Shown here in pieces: positions 15,642 through 23,938 of a stretch of DNA of 64,000 nt (positions are counted from its first letter, which is position 1; each line of letters begins with the position of its first letter). Source of the DNA: Conexibacter arvalis (GTDB taxonomy: Bacteria > Actinomycetota > Thermoleophilia > Solirubrobacterales > Solirubrobacteraceae). The translations under genes were made by a program, and so were the position numbers. Location of the stretch: contig NZ_JACHNU010000004.1 in NCBI RefSeq assembly GCF_014199525.1, positions 1 through 64,000 of the forward strand, in the 5' to 3' direction. A model generated the notes under the pieces. That model had not been told where the DNA came from and did not search any database. It saw only the letters and a program-made list of their open reading frames with translations.

Positions 15642-16190
15642 TCAGAACGGCAGCGTGTCGGCGATCTCGGCGAGCGTCGGCGCGTTCGCGTCGCGCTCGG
15701 AGACGATCGGCTCCACCTCTGACGGCCACTCGATCCCGATCGCCGGGTCGTCGTAGGCGATGCCGGCCTCGGTCGCGGGGTCGTAGTAGTTGGAGCACTT
15801 GTAGGCGACGTCCGCGATCTCGCTCGTCACGCAGAAGCCGTGGGCGAAGCCGACCGGGACGAACAGCTGGCGCATCGACTCGTCGTCGAGCTCGAACGCC
15901 TCCCACTGCCCGAACGTCGGCGAGCCGCGCCGCAGGTCGACGACCACGTCGACGATCGCGCCGCGCGCGCAGCGGACCAGCTTCGCCTGTCCCGGCGCCG
16001 TCTGGAAGTGCATGCCGCGCAGCGTCCCGCGCCGCGAGCGCGAGTGGTTGTCCTGCACGAAGTCGACGTCGATCCCGGCAGCCGACCAGGCGTCGGCGCG
16101 GAAGGTCTCCGCGAAGAATCCGCGGTGGTCGCCGAAGACCCGAGGCTCGACCAGGACGAGGCCGTCGATGCGCGTGGCGAGAGTTCTCAT
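15642..16190 (-). CDS. rmlC: dTDP-4-dehydrorhamnose 3,5-epimerase
   Basis: This 182-residue cupin-fold enzyme epimerises dTDP-4-keto-6-deoxyglucose at C3 and C5 on the route to dTDP-L-rhamnose. The family landmarks are present: GDHRGFFAETFR, the catalytic-His motif LRGMHFQ near residue 60, PVGFAHGF, and YKCSNYYDP with the catalytic tyrosine region near residue 130. The length is normal. It stands alone here, without rmlA, rmlB or rmlD, so the rest of the pathway must lie elsewhere. It is divergent from the RpiR regulator. Confidence 0.93.
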   Translation of the reverse strand: MRTLATRIDGLVLVEPRVFGDHRGFFAETFRADAWSAAGIDVDFVQDNHSRSRRGTLRGMHFQTAPGQAKLVRCARGAIVDVVVDLRRGSPTFGQWEAFELDDESMRQLFVPVGFAHGFCVTSEIADVAYKCSNYYDPATEAGIAYDDPAIGIEWPSEVEPIVSERDANAPTLAEIADTLPF

Positions 16191-16297
16191 CGGTCGCGCA
16201 GCTTAGAGAACCCGCCGCCGTGCGCGCCGGGCGCCCGGCGCGCCGCCGACGTGACGTGAAGGAGAGGCCGGGGCGGGCGTCGAAAGCTTCGCTGCCC

Positions 16298-17179
16298 ATG
16301 AAGCGAGCCACCGCCACGACTCCCACCGCGCCGACGCCCCCGCACGGGCACCAGGCGCTCTCCGACTACATCACCGCCCGCTTCGACGAGTTCTCGCGGT
16401 CGCAGAAGGACGTCGCGCAGTACATCGTCGACCACCTCGACGAGGCCGCCTTCCAGACGGCGGAGGAGCTCGCACGACGGGCGTCGACGTCGTCGAGCAC
16501 CGTCGTGCGCTTCTCGCAGGCGCTCGGCTTCGAGGGCTTCCCCGAGCTGCAGCAGGCGGCCCGCGACGAGTACCGCCGCCGACCGGCGCCGGGCGCCGCG
16601 CCCGACGCCGCCGCGGCCGGTCCGCTCTTCTCGCTCGACCAGACCGAGTACGAGACCGCGCTCGCGACCGACCACGTCAACGTGGAGGAGACGGCGCGCA
16701 AGCTGTCGCGCAGCGAGGTCGAGGCGGCGATCGAGGCGATCGCGACCGCGCAGAAGGTGCTGATCGCGGGAACGGACCAGATGGCCTTCTTCGCCAGCTA
16801 TCTCAGGCATCTGCTGTCGCTGCTCGACATCCGCGCCGAGGTCGTCGCGAGCCCGTCGCAGGAGGCGCTCGGCCGCCTCTCCCGGATCGACGAGGAGACG
16901 CTCGTCATCGGCCTCTCCGCCGGCCGCCCGCATCCGCTGATCGCGCGCACGATGAAGCTCGCGCGCCACCGCAGAGCGCAGACGATCGCGATCACCGACG
17001 CGACCCTGTCGGAGATCGCCCGCCTCGCGCGCGTGCGGCTCTACTACTCCTCCAACAGCCCGGCCTACGTGCGCTCGCACGCCGCGCTGCTGTCGCTGAT
17101 CCAGGCGCTCGCGTACGGCGTCTACTCGCGCGACGCGCAGCAGTACGACATGCGCATCAAGGCCTACCGCCTGAAGTAG
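16298..17179 (+). CDS. MurR/RpiR-family transcriptional regulator
   Basis: This 293-residue regulator has an N-terminal HTH_6 domain (about 20-95, with AEELARRASTSSSTVVRF as the recognition region). A C-terminal SIS phosphosugar-binding domain follows (about 130-280), with a VLIAGTDQMAFFASY start and an IGLSAGRPHPL loop. Such proteins sense sugar phosphates and control sugar or amino-sugar catabolism. No sugar operon is adjacent, so the target is unknown. ATG 16298 fits the domain start; an upstream in-frame extension looks non-coding. Confidence 0.88.
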   Translation: MKRATATTPTAPTPPHGHQALSDYITARFDEFSRSQKDVAQYIVDHLDEAAFQTAEELARRASTSSSTVVRFSQALGFEGFPELQQAARDEYRRRPAPGAAPDAAAAGPLFSLDQTEYETALATDHVNVEETARKLSRSEVEAAIEAIATAQKVLIAGTDQMAFFASYLRHLLSLLDIRAEVVASPSQEALGRLSRIDEETLVIGLSAGRPHPLIARTMKLARHRRAQTIAITDATLSEIARLARVRLYYSSNSPAYVRSHAALLSLIQALAYGVYSRDAQQYDMRIKAYRLK

Positions 17180-17206
17180 CCCGGCGAGCGGGGAGCGCGC
17201 CGGCGC

Positions 17207-18007
17207 TCACCGCTCGGAGACGTAGAGCCCCTGCAGCGAGCGCCCGAGCCGGCCGTCGGCGTCGAAGATGACGCTCTCGGCGACGCCGGCGCCGCTGTCG
17301 CCGACGCGCGTCGTCGCGTCGAGCGCGACCCACTCGCCGGCCGGCAGCCGCTCGACGTAGACGGTCAGGTCGGGGTTGATGAAGACGTGGGTCGACCACG
17401 GCACCGCCGAGCTGATCCCGTTGCCGAAGTCCGCCGCAGCCGCCAGGCGCTGCAGCGGCGTCGTCGGCTCGCCGGCGACGAGCGGACGGCGCAGCCGGAA
17501 CCACGCCACCGCGGGGCCGGTCTCGTCGAAGGCGCCGCGCGCCATCCGCACCTCCATCCCGTCGCGCGCGAACATCGTCGGCCCCGCGTCGAAGAGCGCC
17601 ATCCTGACGGGGCCGCTGCGCTCGGGCCCGGGCACGTCGGGCAGCTCGCCGTCGCGCGCCGGGGAGGGCACCACCGCGCGCCGGACGCGCAGCGCGACCG
17701 CGCGGCAGACGACCGTCTCGGTCTCCTCCGCGTGCAGCAGCGCCTCGACCAGCTGGACGCGGCCGCCGGGGCGGGCGATCCGCGTCTCGACCCGCAGCGG
17801 CGACAGCGGCACCGGCCGTATGAACTCGAAGGTCAGCCGCAGGACGCCCATCGGGACGTCGCTCGGCACCCGCTCCAGCGCGCCGGCGAGCAGCGCGGCC
17901 GGGGCGCCGCCGTGCTGGGCCGCGGGATCCCACGGGCCGCGCGCGAGCTCGGTCGGCTGGAACCGGTCGGCGCCGGCCGGGAGGAAGATCGCTTCGTGAT
18001 CCGTCAC
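17207..18007 (-). CDS. Acyl-CoA thioesterase-like double-hotdog protein
   Basis: This 266-residue protein matches the TesB-like (4HBT_3) double-hotdog pattern. The N-terminal half has QHGGAPAALLAGALE and the RLTFEFIRPVPLSPLRVETR strand. The C-terminal half has WSTHVFINPDLTVYVERLPAGEW and a VGDSGAGVAES motif. It probably hydrolyses acyl-CoA or related thioesters in the cytoplasm. The GTG at 18007 is 8 bases after TAGCAT on the minus strand, favouring it over a longer start. It is divergent from pdxS. Confidence 0.82.
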   Translation of the reverse strand: MTDHEAIFLPAGADRFQPTELARGPWDPAAQHGGAPAALLAGALERVPSDVPMGVLRLTFEFIRPVPLSPLRVETRIARPGGRVQLVEALLHAEETETVVCRAVALRVRRAVVPSPARDGELPDVPGPERSGPVRMALFDAGPTMFARDGMEVRMARGAFDETGPAVAWFRLRRPLVAGEPTTPLQRLAAAADFGNGISSAVPWSTHVFINPDLTVYVERLPAGEWVALDATTRVGDSGAGVAESVIFDADGRLGRSLQGLYVSER

Positions 18008-18135
18008 GCCTCGCGATGCTAGCCGCCCACGCGGAGGGCCGGGAGGCCTCCCGGCCGCGCGCGGTGCTCCATCGCGGTGCGTCACGGCGTCCGCGATTGG
18101 ACGTGAGCGGACTGCCTGTCGCGCCGGAGCGCAGC

Positions 18136-18141
18136 TATATT
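18136..18141 (+). promoter_or_regulatory. -10 element of pdxS (leaderless)
   Basis: TATATT lies 7 bases before the pdxS ATG. Transcription should begin at or next to the A of the start codon. No clear -35 is seen. Confidence 0.6.
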
Positions 18142-18148
18142 CCGAGCA

Positions 18149-19033
18149 ATGCGCGACGAAGCAACTTTCACCGTCAAGGCCGGTCTGGCCGAGATGCTCA
18201 AGGGCGGCGTGATCATGGACGTGGTCACCCCGGAGCAGGCGAGAATCGCCGAGGCCGCCGGCGCCTGCGCCGTGATGGCGCTCGAGCGCGTCCCGGCAGA
18301 CATCCGACGCGACGGCGGCGTCGCGCGCATGTCAGATCCCGAGATGATCAAGGGCATCCAGGAGGCCGTCACGATCCCCGTGATGGCGAAGGCGCGGATC
18401 GGCCACTTCGCCGAGGCGCAGGTGCTCGAGTCGCTCGAGATCGACTACATCGACGAGTCGGAGGTGCTGACGCCCGCCGACGAGGCCAACCACATCGACA
18501 AGTGGGGCTTCAAGGTCCCGTTCGTCTGCGGCGCGACCAACCTCGGCGAGGCGCTGCGGCGGATCGGCGAGGGCGCGGCGATGATCCGCTCCAAGGGCGA
18601 GGCCGGCACCGGCGACATCGTCGAGGCGGTCCGCCACATGCGCAAGATCAAGGGCGAGATCAAGCGCCTCCAGGGCCTCGACGACGCCGAGCTGGCGACC
18701 GCCGCCAAGGAGCTGCAGTCGCCGCTGGACCTCGTCCGCTCGGTCGCCGCGAACGGCAAGCTGCCGGTCGTCCTCTTCTGCGCCGGCGGCATCGCGACCC
18801 CGGCCGACGCCTCGCTGATGATGCAGCTCGGCGCCGAGGGCGTCTTCGTCGGCTCCGGCATCTTCAAGTCCGAGAACCCCGAGCACCGCGCGAAGGCGAT
18901 CGTCGAGGCGACGACCCACTTCGCCGACGCCGAGCGCGTCGCCGCCGCCTCGACCGGCCTCGGCGCGCCGATGTTCAGCCTCGAGACCTCCAAGCTCGAG
19001 TCCGAGCAGCTGCTGTCGCAGCGCGGCTGGTAG
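18149..19033 (+). CDS. pdxS: Pyridoxal 5'-phosphate synthase, synthase subunit
   Basis: This 294-residue TIM-barrel enzyme makes PLP from ribose 5-phosphate, glyceraldehyde 3-phosphate and ammonia supplied by PdxT. Visible landmarks are the catalytic-lysine segment [10 protein letters not shown], the second lysine in [17 protein letters not shown], and the phosphate loop [12 protein letters not shown]. The length is typical. The mRNA looks leaderless. pdxT follows after 11 bases, giving the standard pdxST operon. Confidence 0.97.
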   Translation: MRDEATFTVKAGLAEMLKGGVIMDVVTPEQARIAEAAGACAVMALERVPADIRRDGGVARMSDPEMIKGIQEAVTIPVMAKARIGHFAEAQVLESLEIDYIDESEVLTPADEANHIDKWGFKVPFVCGATNLGEALRRIGEGAAMIRSKGEAGTGDIVEAVRHMRKIKGEIKRLQGLDDAELATAAKELQSPLDLVRSVAANGKLPVVLFCAGGIATPADASLMMQLGAEGVFVGSGIFKSENPEHRAKAIVEATTHFADAERVAAASTGLGAPMFSLETSKLESEQLLSQRGW

Positions 19034-19044
19034 CAGGCACCGAG

Positions 19045-19620
19045 ATGCAGCCCGTCGTCGGCGTCCTGGCGCTCCAGGGCGCCTTCGCCGCGCACGCTCG
19101 CGTGCTGCGCGAGCTCGGGGCGGAGGCGCGCGAGGTGCGCGTGCCGGCCGACCTCGACGGCCTCGACGGGCTGATCATCCCCGGCGGCGAGTCGACGACG
19201 ATGACGCTCGGGATCGAGCGGGAAGGGCTCGCGGAGCCGCTGCGGGCGCTCGCCGGAGCGGGCACGCCGATCTTCGGCACCTGCGCCGGCCTGATCGTGC
19301 TCGACCGCAACCACCTCGGCATCATGGACACGGTCGCCGAGCGCAACGCCTTCGGCCGGCAGGTCCACTCCTTCGAGGAGGACCTCACGATCGCGGGCGT
19401 CGACGGCCCGCCCGTCCGCGCGATCTTCATCCGCGCGCCGTGGGTCGCCGAGCACGGGGAGGAGGTCGAGGTGCTCGCCGCCGTCGACGGCCACCCGATC
19501 GCCGTCCAGCAGGGCAACTTCCTCGCGATCTCATTCCATCCCGAGCTGAGCGGCGAGCGCCGGCTGCACGAGCGCTTCCTCGCATTGGTCGCGCGCGCGG
19601 CCGCTGAGCGCGCCTCCTAG
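19045..19620 (+). CDS. pdxT: PLP synthase glutaminase subunit
   Basis: This 191-residue class I glutaminase supplies ammonia to PdxS. The nucleophile cysteine lies in FGTCAGLIVL and the His-Glu pair in SFHPEL. The ALQGAF start and PGGEST oxyanion motif are characteristic of PdxT. It is co-transcribed with pdxS and convergent with the next membrane protein gene. Confidence 0.96.
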   Translation: MQPVVGVLALQGAFAAHARVLRELGAEAREVRVPADLDGLDGLIIPGGESTTMTLGIEREGLAEPLRALAGAGTPIFGTCAGLIVLDRNHLGIMDTVAERNAFGRQVHSFEEDLTIAGVDGPPVRAIFIRAPWVAEHGEEVEVLAAVDGHPIAVQQGNFLAISFHPELSGERRLHERFLALVARAAAERAS

Positions 19621-19630
19621 CCCGGATCGC

Positions 19631-20023
19631 CTAGACCGGCTGTCTGTCGCGGTCGCGCGCGTAGCGCCGGAAGGCGTGCTCGAAGGCGTCCCAGTCCCAG
19701 TCGCGCGGCGGGGGCTTGGGGCCGCGGCCGCCTCCGCCGCCGCCTCCGCCGTCGTCGTCCTCGTCGGTTCCCGGCGAGTCGCCGCGGCCGAGCCAGCCGG
19801 CCGCGCAGACGAGCTCGCTCGCGATCGCGAGCGCCAGCACGCCCGCGAGGATCGAGCCCGACGTCAGCGCGACCGCCGCGATCACGTAGCAGAGCAGTCC
19901 GACGACGAGCAGCGCGCCGCGGACGCGCAGGGCGACCTGTCTGGAGGGGGGAGGGGCGAGGTAGGCGAGCAGCAGCGAGCCGATCAGCAGCAGTCCGAGG
20001 ATCAGCTTCAGCGACGTGCTCAT
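19631..20023 (-). CDS. Small membrane protein with Gly-rich linker
   Basis: This 130-residue protein has three likely transmembrane helices in the first 80 residues. A cytoplasmic tail follows with an acidic stretch, a run of eight glycines and an aromatic/charged end (DWDWDAFEHAFRRYARDRD). I do not recognise a family. The start overlaps a TAGAC-type -10 on the minus strand and may be leaderless. It is convergent with pdxT. The function is unknown. Confidence 0.6.
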   Translation of the reverse strand: MSTSLKLILGLLLIGSLLLAYLAPPPSRQVALRVRGALLVVGLLCYVIAAVALTSGSILAGVLALAIASELVCAAGWLGRGDSPGTDEDDDGGGGGGGGRGPKPPPRDWDWDAFEHAFRRYARDRDRQPV

Positions 20024-20085
20024 GACAGGCGTCTACCCGATTCGCGACGCCCGTTCACCGTCTCTGCGACGAGCCCGGAGCGCGC

Positions 20086-21240
20086 TCACAGGATGTCCAG
20101 CTCGATCGCTTCCAGCCGCTCGCCGGAGCCGACCGCGTCGCGGCAGCGCTCGACCAGATCGCGCTCCAGCTCGAGATCGCCGCTGCGGCGATGGAACCGC
20201 GGCAGCTCGTCCTCGGCGCGGTCGAGCAGCTGCTCGGCGCGGGCCGGCGGCGCGCTGAGGGCGGCGATCGCGTACGCCCGCAGCCGCAGCCAAGGATGCT
20301 CCGCGAGCGGCAGCCGGTCGTGGACCTCGCCGACGATCGCGTTGACCTCCGCGGCGTCGGCGCCGCGCACGCGCGCCAGCTCGGCGAGCCCGAGCTGGGC
20401 GTGGATCCAGCCGATCACGTGGCCGTGGGCGAGGGCGGTCGCGCGCGCCCGTTGCAGATGGGCCGCGGCGCGCTCCTGCTCGCCGCGCCGCCGATGGGCC
20501 TCGCCGATCCCCAGGTCGCAGGCGATGCGGCCGTCGGCGTGGCGGTGGTCGCGCTCGCGCGCCATCCGGCCGAAGCGCGCGATCGCCTCGTCGAGCTCGC
20601 CGAGCGCGAGCACCGCGCGCGCCTCCGCGCGGCGGGCGGTCACGCGGATCCACGGATGGATCCCCGGCTCGCCCGCGCGCGCCGCCGCGGCGGCGGCGAC
20701 CTCGAAGGCGCCCTCGAAGTCGCCGGCCAGGCGCAGCGCCTCCGACAGGATCACGCGCCCCCACAGCGGCAGCGCGGCGTGCGGGCGCTGGTCCGGGCGG
20801 CGGTTGGCCTCCTCGAGCTCCTCGAAGGCGCCGGCGTAGTCGCCCGAGCGCCGCAGCTGCTCGGCCCGCAGCCGGTGCAGCCCCGCGACCGAGAACCAGG
20901 CGCCGGCCCAGCCGTCGATCACGGCGCGGTCGAGCGGCGGAGGGGCGAGCGTCGCGCCCTCCAGCTCGAGCTCCTCCAGCTCGGCGAGCAGCAGCTCGCA
21001 CAGCACGCCGGCGCCCGAGAGCGATCCCATCCACGTCAGCGTCAGCGCCCGTTCGGCGCCGGCCTGGACGGCGAGGTGGCGATCGCCGGAGGCGCGCGCC
21101 GCCTGCTCCAGCCGCGCCCACGCCGCGCAGGCGCTGACCGCCCGGCCGTAGGCACGGTCTCGCAGGGCCGCGACGAAGACGCCCGCGACCTCCCCACTGT
21201 TCAGCTCACCTTCCGCGACTTCCAGCAATGCGGTCGACAT
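20086..21240 (-). CDS. TPR-like helical repeat protein
   Basis: This 384-residue soluble protein is almost wholly alpha-helical and Ala/Arg/Glu-rich. Its repeating helix pairs (for example RSGDYAGAFEELEEANR, LAGDFEGAFEVAAAAAA, ALGELDEAIARFGRM, RGEQERAAAHLQRAR) are TPR-like, similar to C-terminal regions of LuxR/MalT or AfsR-type regulators. No DNA-binding domain is seen. The ATG at 21240 follows GGGGGT by 5 bases. It is next to TetR paralog 3. It is probably a scaffold; the partner is unknown. Confidence 0.65.
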   Translation of the reverse strand: MSTALLEVAEGELNSGEVAGVFVAALRDRAYGRAVSACAAWARLEQAARASGDRHLAVQAGAERALTLTWMGSLSGAGVLCELLLAELEELELEGATLAPPPLDRAVIDGWAGAWFSVAGLHRLRAEQLRRSGDYAGAFEELEEANRRPDQRPHAALPLWGRVILSEALRLAGDFEGAFEVAAAAAARAGEPGIHPWIRVTARRAEARAVLALGELDEAIARFGRMARERDHRHADGRIACDLGIGEAHRRRGEQERAAAHLQRARATALAHGHVIGWIHAQLGLAELARVRGADAAEVNAIVGEVHDRLPLAEHPWLRLRAYAIAALSAPPARAEQLLDRAEDELPRFHRRSGDLELERDLVERCRDAVGSGERLEAIELDIL

Positions 21241-21331
21241 CGGCACCCCCAGTGCCCTCGCGGCCTCCCGTGCGCCTATCTTCACCGCGCGACGGCGCGG
21301 TGTCCAGTGAAAGGCGCGAATGTCCGTCGCG

Positions 21332-22042
21332 TCAGGCGCTCTTGCGCCGCGCCGCACGCCTGCGCTCGCCGCCGACGGCGGCTTCGGCGGCGGCCTCGGC
21401 CGGGCCGAGGAAGGGCGCCAGGGCGCAGTACATCAGCTGCTCCAGCAGCTCGGGGAGCTCTGCGGTCCGCTCCTGCAGCACGCGCGCGTAGACGATCTCG
21501 AAGATCGCGCCGACGATCGCCTCGGGCATCAGCGGCGGGATCCGCTCCGCGCCGTCGCGCTCGGCGGCGGCGTCGTAGCCGGGAGCGAGGAACTGCATGA
21601 ACTCGCGCATCGCGGCGTCGCGCCTCTGCAGCGCCCGCGGACCGGCCGCGAGCACCTCGACGAAGCCCATTCTCGCCTCGTGCGGATGCTCGGCGAGCGC
21701 CGTCAGCCCCTGCTCGAGCACGCGCCGCAGCCGCTCGGTCCAGCTGCCCTCCTGCTCGTATGCGGCACGGCAGCCGTCGAGCGCCCGCTCGACGACGAGG
21801 TCGAACGCGGCGAGGAAGATGTCCTCGCGGTCGGAGAAGAACTCGTAGAAGGTCTTGCGCGAGACGCCCGCCTTCGCGATCACCGCGCTGACGGTCATGC
21901 CCGCGTAGCCCTCGGCGCCCGCTATCACGATCGCGGCGCCGAGCAGACGGGTCCGCTGCGAGTTCATGACGAACTCGCGCGAAAGCCCGTGGCGGCCGCT
22001 GGGAAGCTGGGCCGGCGTCCAGTCCATGTCCTGCTTTTTCAC
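21332..22042 (-). CDS. TetR-family regulator (paralog 3)
   Basis: This 236-residue protein has a helix-turn-helix near residues 50-75 (TVSAVIAKAGVSRKTFYEFF). Its N-terminal GRHGLSREF extension matches paralog 1, and it has the shared FVEVLAAGPRALQRRDAAMR segment. The C-terminus is Ala/Glu/Arg-rich. An alternative start is the internal ATG five codons downstream. Its upstream DNA has the AT-rich TGTTAAC stretch typical of a regulated promoter. The ligand and targets are unknown. Confidence 0.87.
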   Translation of the reverse strand: MKKQDMDWTPAQLPSGRHGLSREFVMNSQRTRLLGAAIVIAGAEGYAGMTVSAVIAKAGVSRKTFYEFFSDREDIFLAAFDLVVERALDGCRAAYEQEGSWTERLRRVLEQGLTALAEHPHEARMGFVEVLAAGPRALQRRDAAMREFMQFLAPGYDAAAERDGAERIPPLMPEAIVGAIFEIVYARVLQERTAELPELLEQLMYCALAPFLGPAEAAAEAAVGGERRRAARRKSA

Positions 22043-22129
22043 CTGACCCGCTGCACGATGAGTCGGTGCAAGTTAACACACGTCAGCCGACCGACTCGCC
22101 GACGCGACGGGCGATTGCGCCCACTTCGG

Positions 22130-22771
22130 TCACACCGTCGGACGCTCCATACCGAGCAGCATGAAGGTGTAATGAAGCATGTCGGCGTTCAGCTCGGGAA
22201 GGCGGTCGGCCTCGCCGCGGACGATGTGCGAGTAGAGCAGCTCGTAGATGCCGCCGACGATCGCCTGGGACACGAGCCCGGACGGCGGCGCGCCGGCGTC
22301 GCCGAGCTGCTCCCGGTGGTCCTGGATGAAGCCGACGAACAGCCTCAGCGTCTCGTCGCGGCGGGCGAGGCCGCGCGGGCCGGCGGCGAGCACCTCGACG
22401 ATGCCCAGGCGCGCGAACGCCGGCTCCTCGGCCAGCACCTGCAGCAGCGCGTCGAGCCCGCGCTCGAGCCGCAGGTCGGGCTCGGGCGCCTCGGCGCACG
22501 CGCCGCGGACCCGCTCGAGCGCGACGGCGACGATCGCGTCGTAGGCCGCGAGGAAGCAGTCCTCCTTGTCGGAGAATCTCTCGTAGAAGGTGCGGCGCGA
22601 GACGCCCGCGATCTTCAGCACGTCGGCGACCGAGGTCGCGGCGTACCCCTGCGCGGCGACCGTCTGCGCCATCCCGTCGAGCAGGCGCTCCCGCTGCGTG
22701 ACGGGCAGCATCGGGCGCGGTGCCGGCGCACCCTGGTCGTCAGGCTGATCTGCGGTCCTGGTTGGTCGCAT
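22130..22771 (-). CDS. TetR-family regulator (paralog 4)
   Basis: This 213-residue regulator carries a helix-turn-helix near residues 43-67 (ATSVADVLKIAGVSRRTFYERF) and the common IVEVLAAGPRGLARRDETLR segment. The upstream minus-strand DNA contains a TATTGT -10-like element about 40 bases before the ATG, so this mRNA may have a leader. With paralogs 1-3 it forms two TetR pairs in 11 kb. No regulated enzyme gene is obvious nearby. Confidence 0.87.
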   Translation of the reverse strand: MRPTRTADQPDDQGAPAPRPMLPVTQRERLLDGMAQTVAAQGYAATSVADVLKIAGVSRRTFYERFSDKEDCFLAAYDAIVAVALERVRGACAEAPEPDLRLERGLDALLQVLAEEPAFARLGIVEVLAAGPRGLARRDETLRLFVGFIQDHREQLGDAGAPPSGLVSQAIVGGIYELLYSHIVRGEADRLPELNADMLHYTFMLLGMERPTV

Positions 22772-23135
22772 GCAAAGCCACTCCGAATACGAGCGCGTTT
22801 ACAATAGCCCACTCTTCATCCCGCCCGCAGGCGGAGCGCAGCGCGCCCGTCCGGGGCGGAGCGCGGCGACCGTGCCGTCGCCGACGCTGCGCTGATTGAA
22901 CAGGAAACCTTCACCGGAGCGCCGTCTGCCAGCTCGGGAAGCCCGGCGCGACGGGGGCTCCGGCCCATCGGAGAACCGTCCAGGAGGTGGTGGACAGCCC
23001 GTTGGGAGTCATGTAGGTTCCCCTACGGAGCTGGTGTTCTCACCGGACCGCGACTTGGGGGTGCAAGCGCGGGCGCGGTGGGCTCGCGCATGCGCGAGGC
23101 CAGCATCGCGGAGAGCTGACGAGAGGGGATCAGTC
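22772..23135 (+). promoter_or_regulatory. Long structured leader/intergenic region before the HxlR-type gene
   Basis: About 360 bases lack a convincing protein gene. They hold several stems: 22914-22920/22957-22963 with inner 22922-22926/22950-22954, 22978-22981/22992-22995, 23013-23017/23022-23026, and 23047-23052/23074-23079 with inner 23054-23057/23064-23067. A perfect palindrome follows at 23083-23098. The left end carries the promoter of TetR paralog 4. I match this to no known riboswitch. Confidence 0.4.
23083..23098. promoter_or_regulatory. 16-bp perfect palindrome, probable operator
   Basis: CTCGCGCATGCGCGAG is self-complementary along its whole length and lies 38 bases before the GTG of the HxlR-type regulator. 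It could be that regulator's own binding site. Confidence 0.5.
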
Positions 23136-23810
23136 GTGCAGCGATGCGAACCGTCGGGCATCAGACGCCGGCGCCAGTGGGCGCCGGACGCTCGCGGACT
23201 GGGGGTGATCGGCGACCGCTGGATGCTGCTGATCGTGCGCGAGCTCGCCTTCGGCCCCAAGCGCCTCTCCGAGCTGCAGCGCGCCTTCCCGGGACTCTCG
23301 ACGGGCGCGCTCGAGCAGCGGCTCCATCGCATGACGACCGAGGGGGTGATCACGCGGGAGCGGTTCGCCGAGGTGCCGCCGCGGGTCGAGTTCGACCTCA
23401 CCGACGCGGGCCGCGACCTCGTCGCGATCCTCGGCCCGGTCGTCCGCTGGGCGCTGCGCTGGGCGTGGACGCCGCCGAGCCCGGACGAGTGGGTCGACGT
23501 GACGGCGCTGTTCCGGCTCGCCGGCTGCGTCGTCGACGCGCCGGCCGGCGTCGATGCCGAGATCGAGCTGATCATCGAGGACGACGACGAGGTCGCGCTC
23601 GACCTCTACACGCTGGCGTTCAGCCACGGCGACGTCGTCGTGACGCACAGACCGGCGGCGCACGCCGACGCGGTGATCAAGGCGACGCCGCGGGCGTGGG
23701 CGCAGGCGTTCGGGCCGGACCGCTCGCGCGCCGGCCTGCGGATCGGCGGCGACGCCGAGCTCGCGGCGACGGTCCTGTCGAGCTTCGAGGTCGCGGGCGG
23801 CGTGACGTAG
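23136..23810 (+). CDS. HxlR-type winged-helix regulator with SCP2-like C-domain
   Basis: This 224-residue protein has an HxlR winged helix (about 20-115) with IGDRWMLLIVRELAFGPKRLSELQ, LSTGALEQRLHRM and a PPRVEFDLTDAGRDL wing. A C-terminal SCP2/sterol-carrier-like domain follows (about 125-224) and may bind a lipid-like ligand. Typical HxlR proteins have an N-terminal cysteine sensor; here a lone Cys lies at residue 4. The GTG start has a GAGAGGGG ribosome site. The targets are unknown; self-regulation through the adjacent palindrome is possible. Confidence 0.82.
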   Translation: MQRCEPSGIRRRRQWAPDARGLGVIGDRWMLLIVRELAFGPKRLSELQRAFPGLSTGALEQRLHRMTTEGVITRERFAEVPPRVEFDLTDAGRDLVAILGPVVRWALRWAWTPPSPDEWVDVTALFRLAGCVVDAPAGVDAEIELIIEDDDEVALDLYTLAFSHGDVVVTHRPAAHADAVIKATPRAWAQAFGPDRSRAGLRIGGDAELAATVLSSFEVAGGVT

Positions 23811-23842
23811 TTGCAGGAAGCGGCCGCGCGCGGGCCGCGATC

Positions 23843-23901
23843 GGGGGAACGGGGGAGAGAGGGGGCGCGACGGCGCGAGGGTTCGGGGGAGCCCTCGCGC
23901 C
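23843..23901 (+). terminator. G-run element with 10-bp hairpin terminator
   Basis: Four runs of five G occur at 23843, 23851, 23861 and 23885. The last spacer and flank form a hairpin with arms 23872-23881 and 23892-23901. The hairpin can end the HxlR transcript. The G-runs also fit a quadruplex pattern. Confidence 0.5.
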
Positions 23902-23938
23902 GCACCGCGGCCGGCCGCGCGGTGCGATACTCGGCCCC

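Noticed and set aside
22890-23030. A known riboswitch (cobalamin, FMN or cyclic di-GMP class) in the HxlR-type leader
   Set aside because: The conserved core sequences of those classes were looked for by eye and not found.
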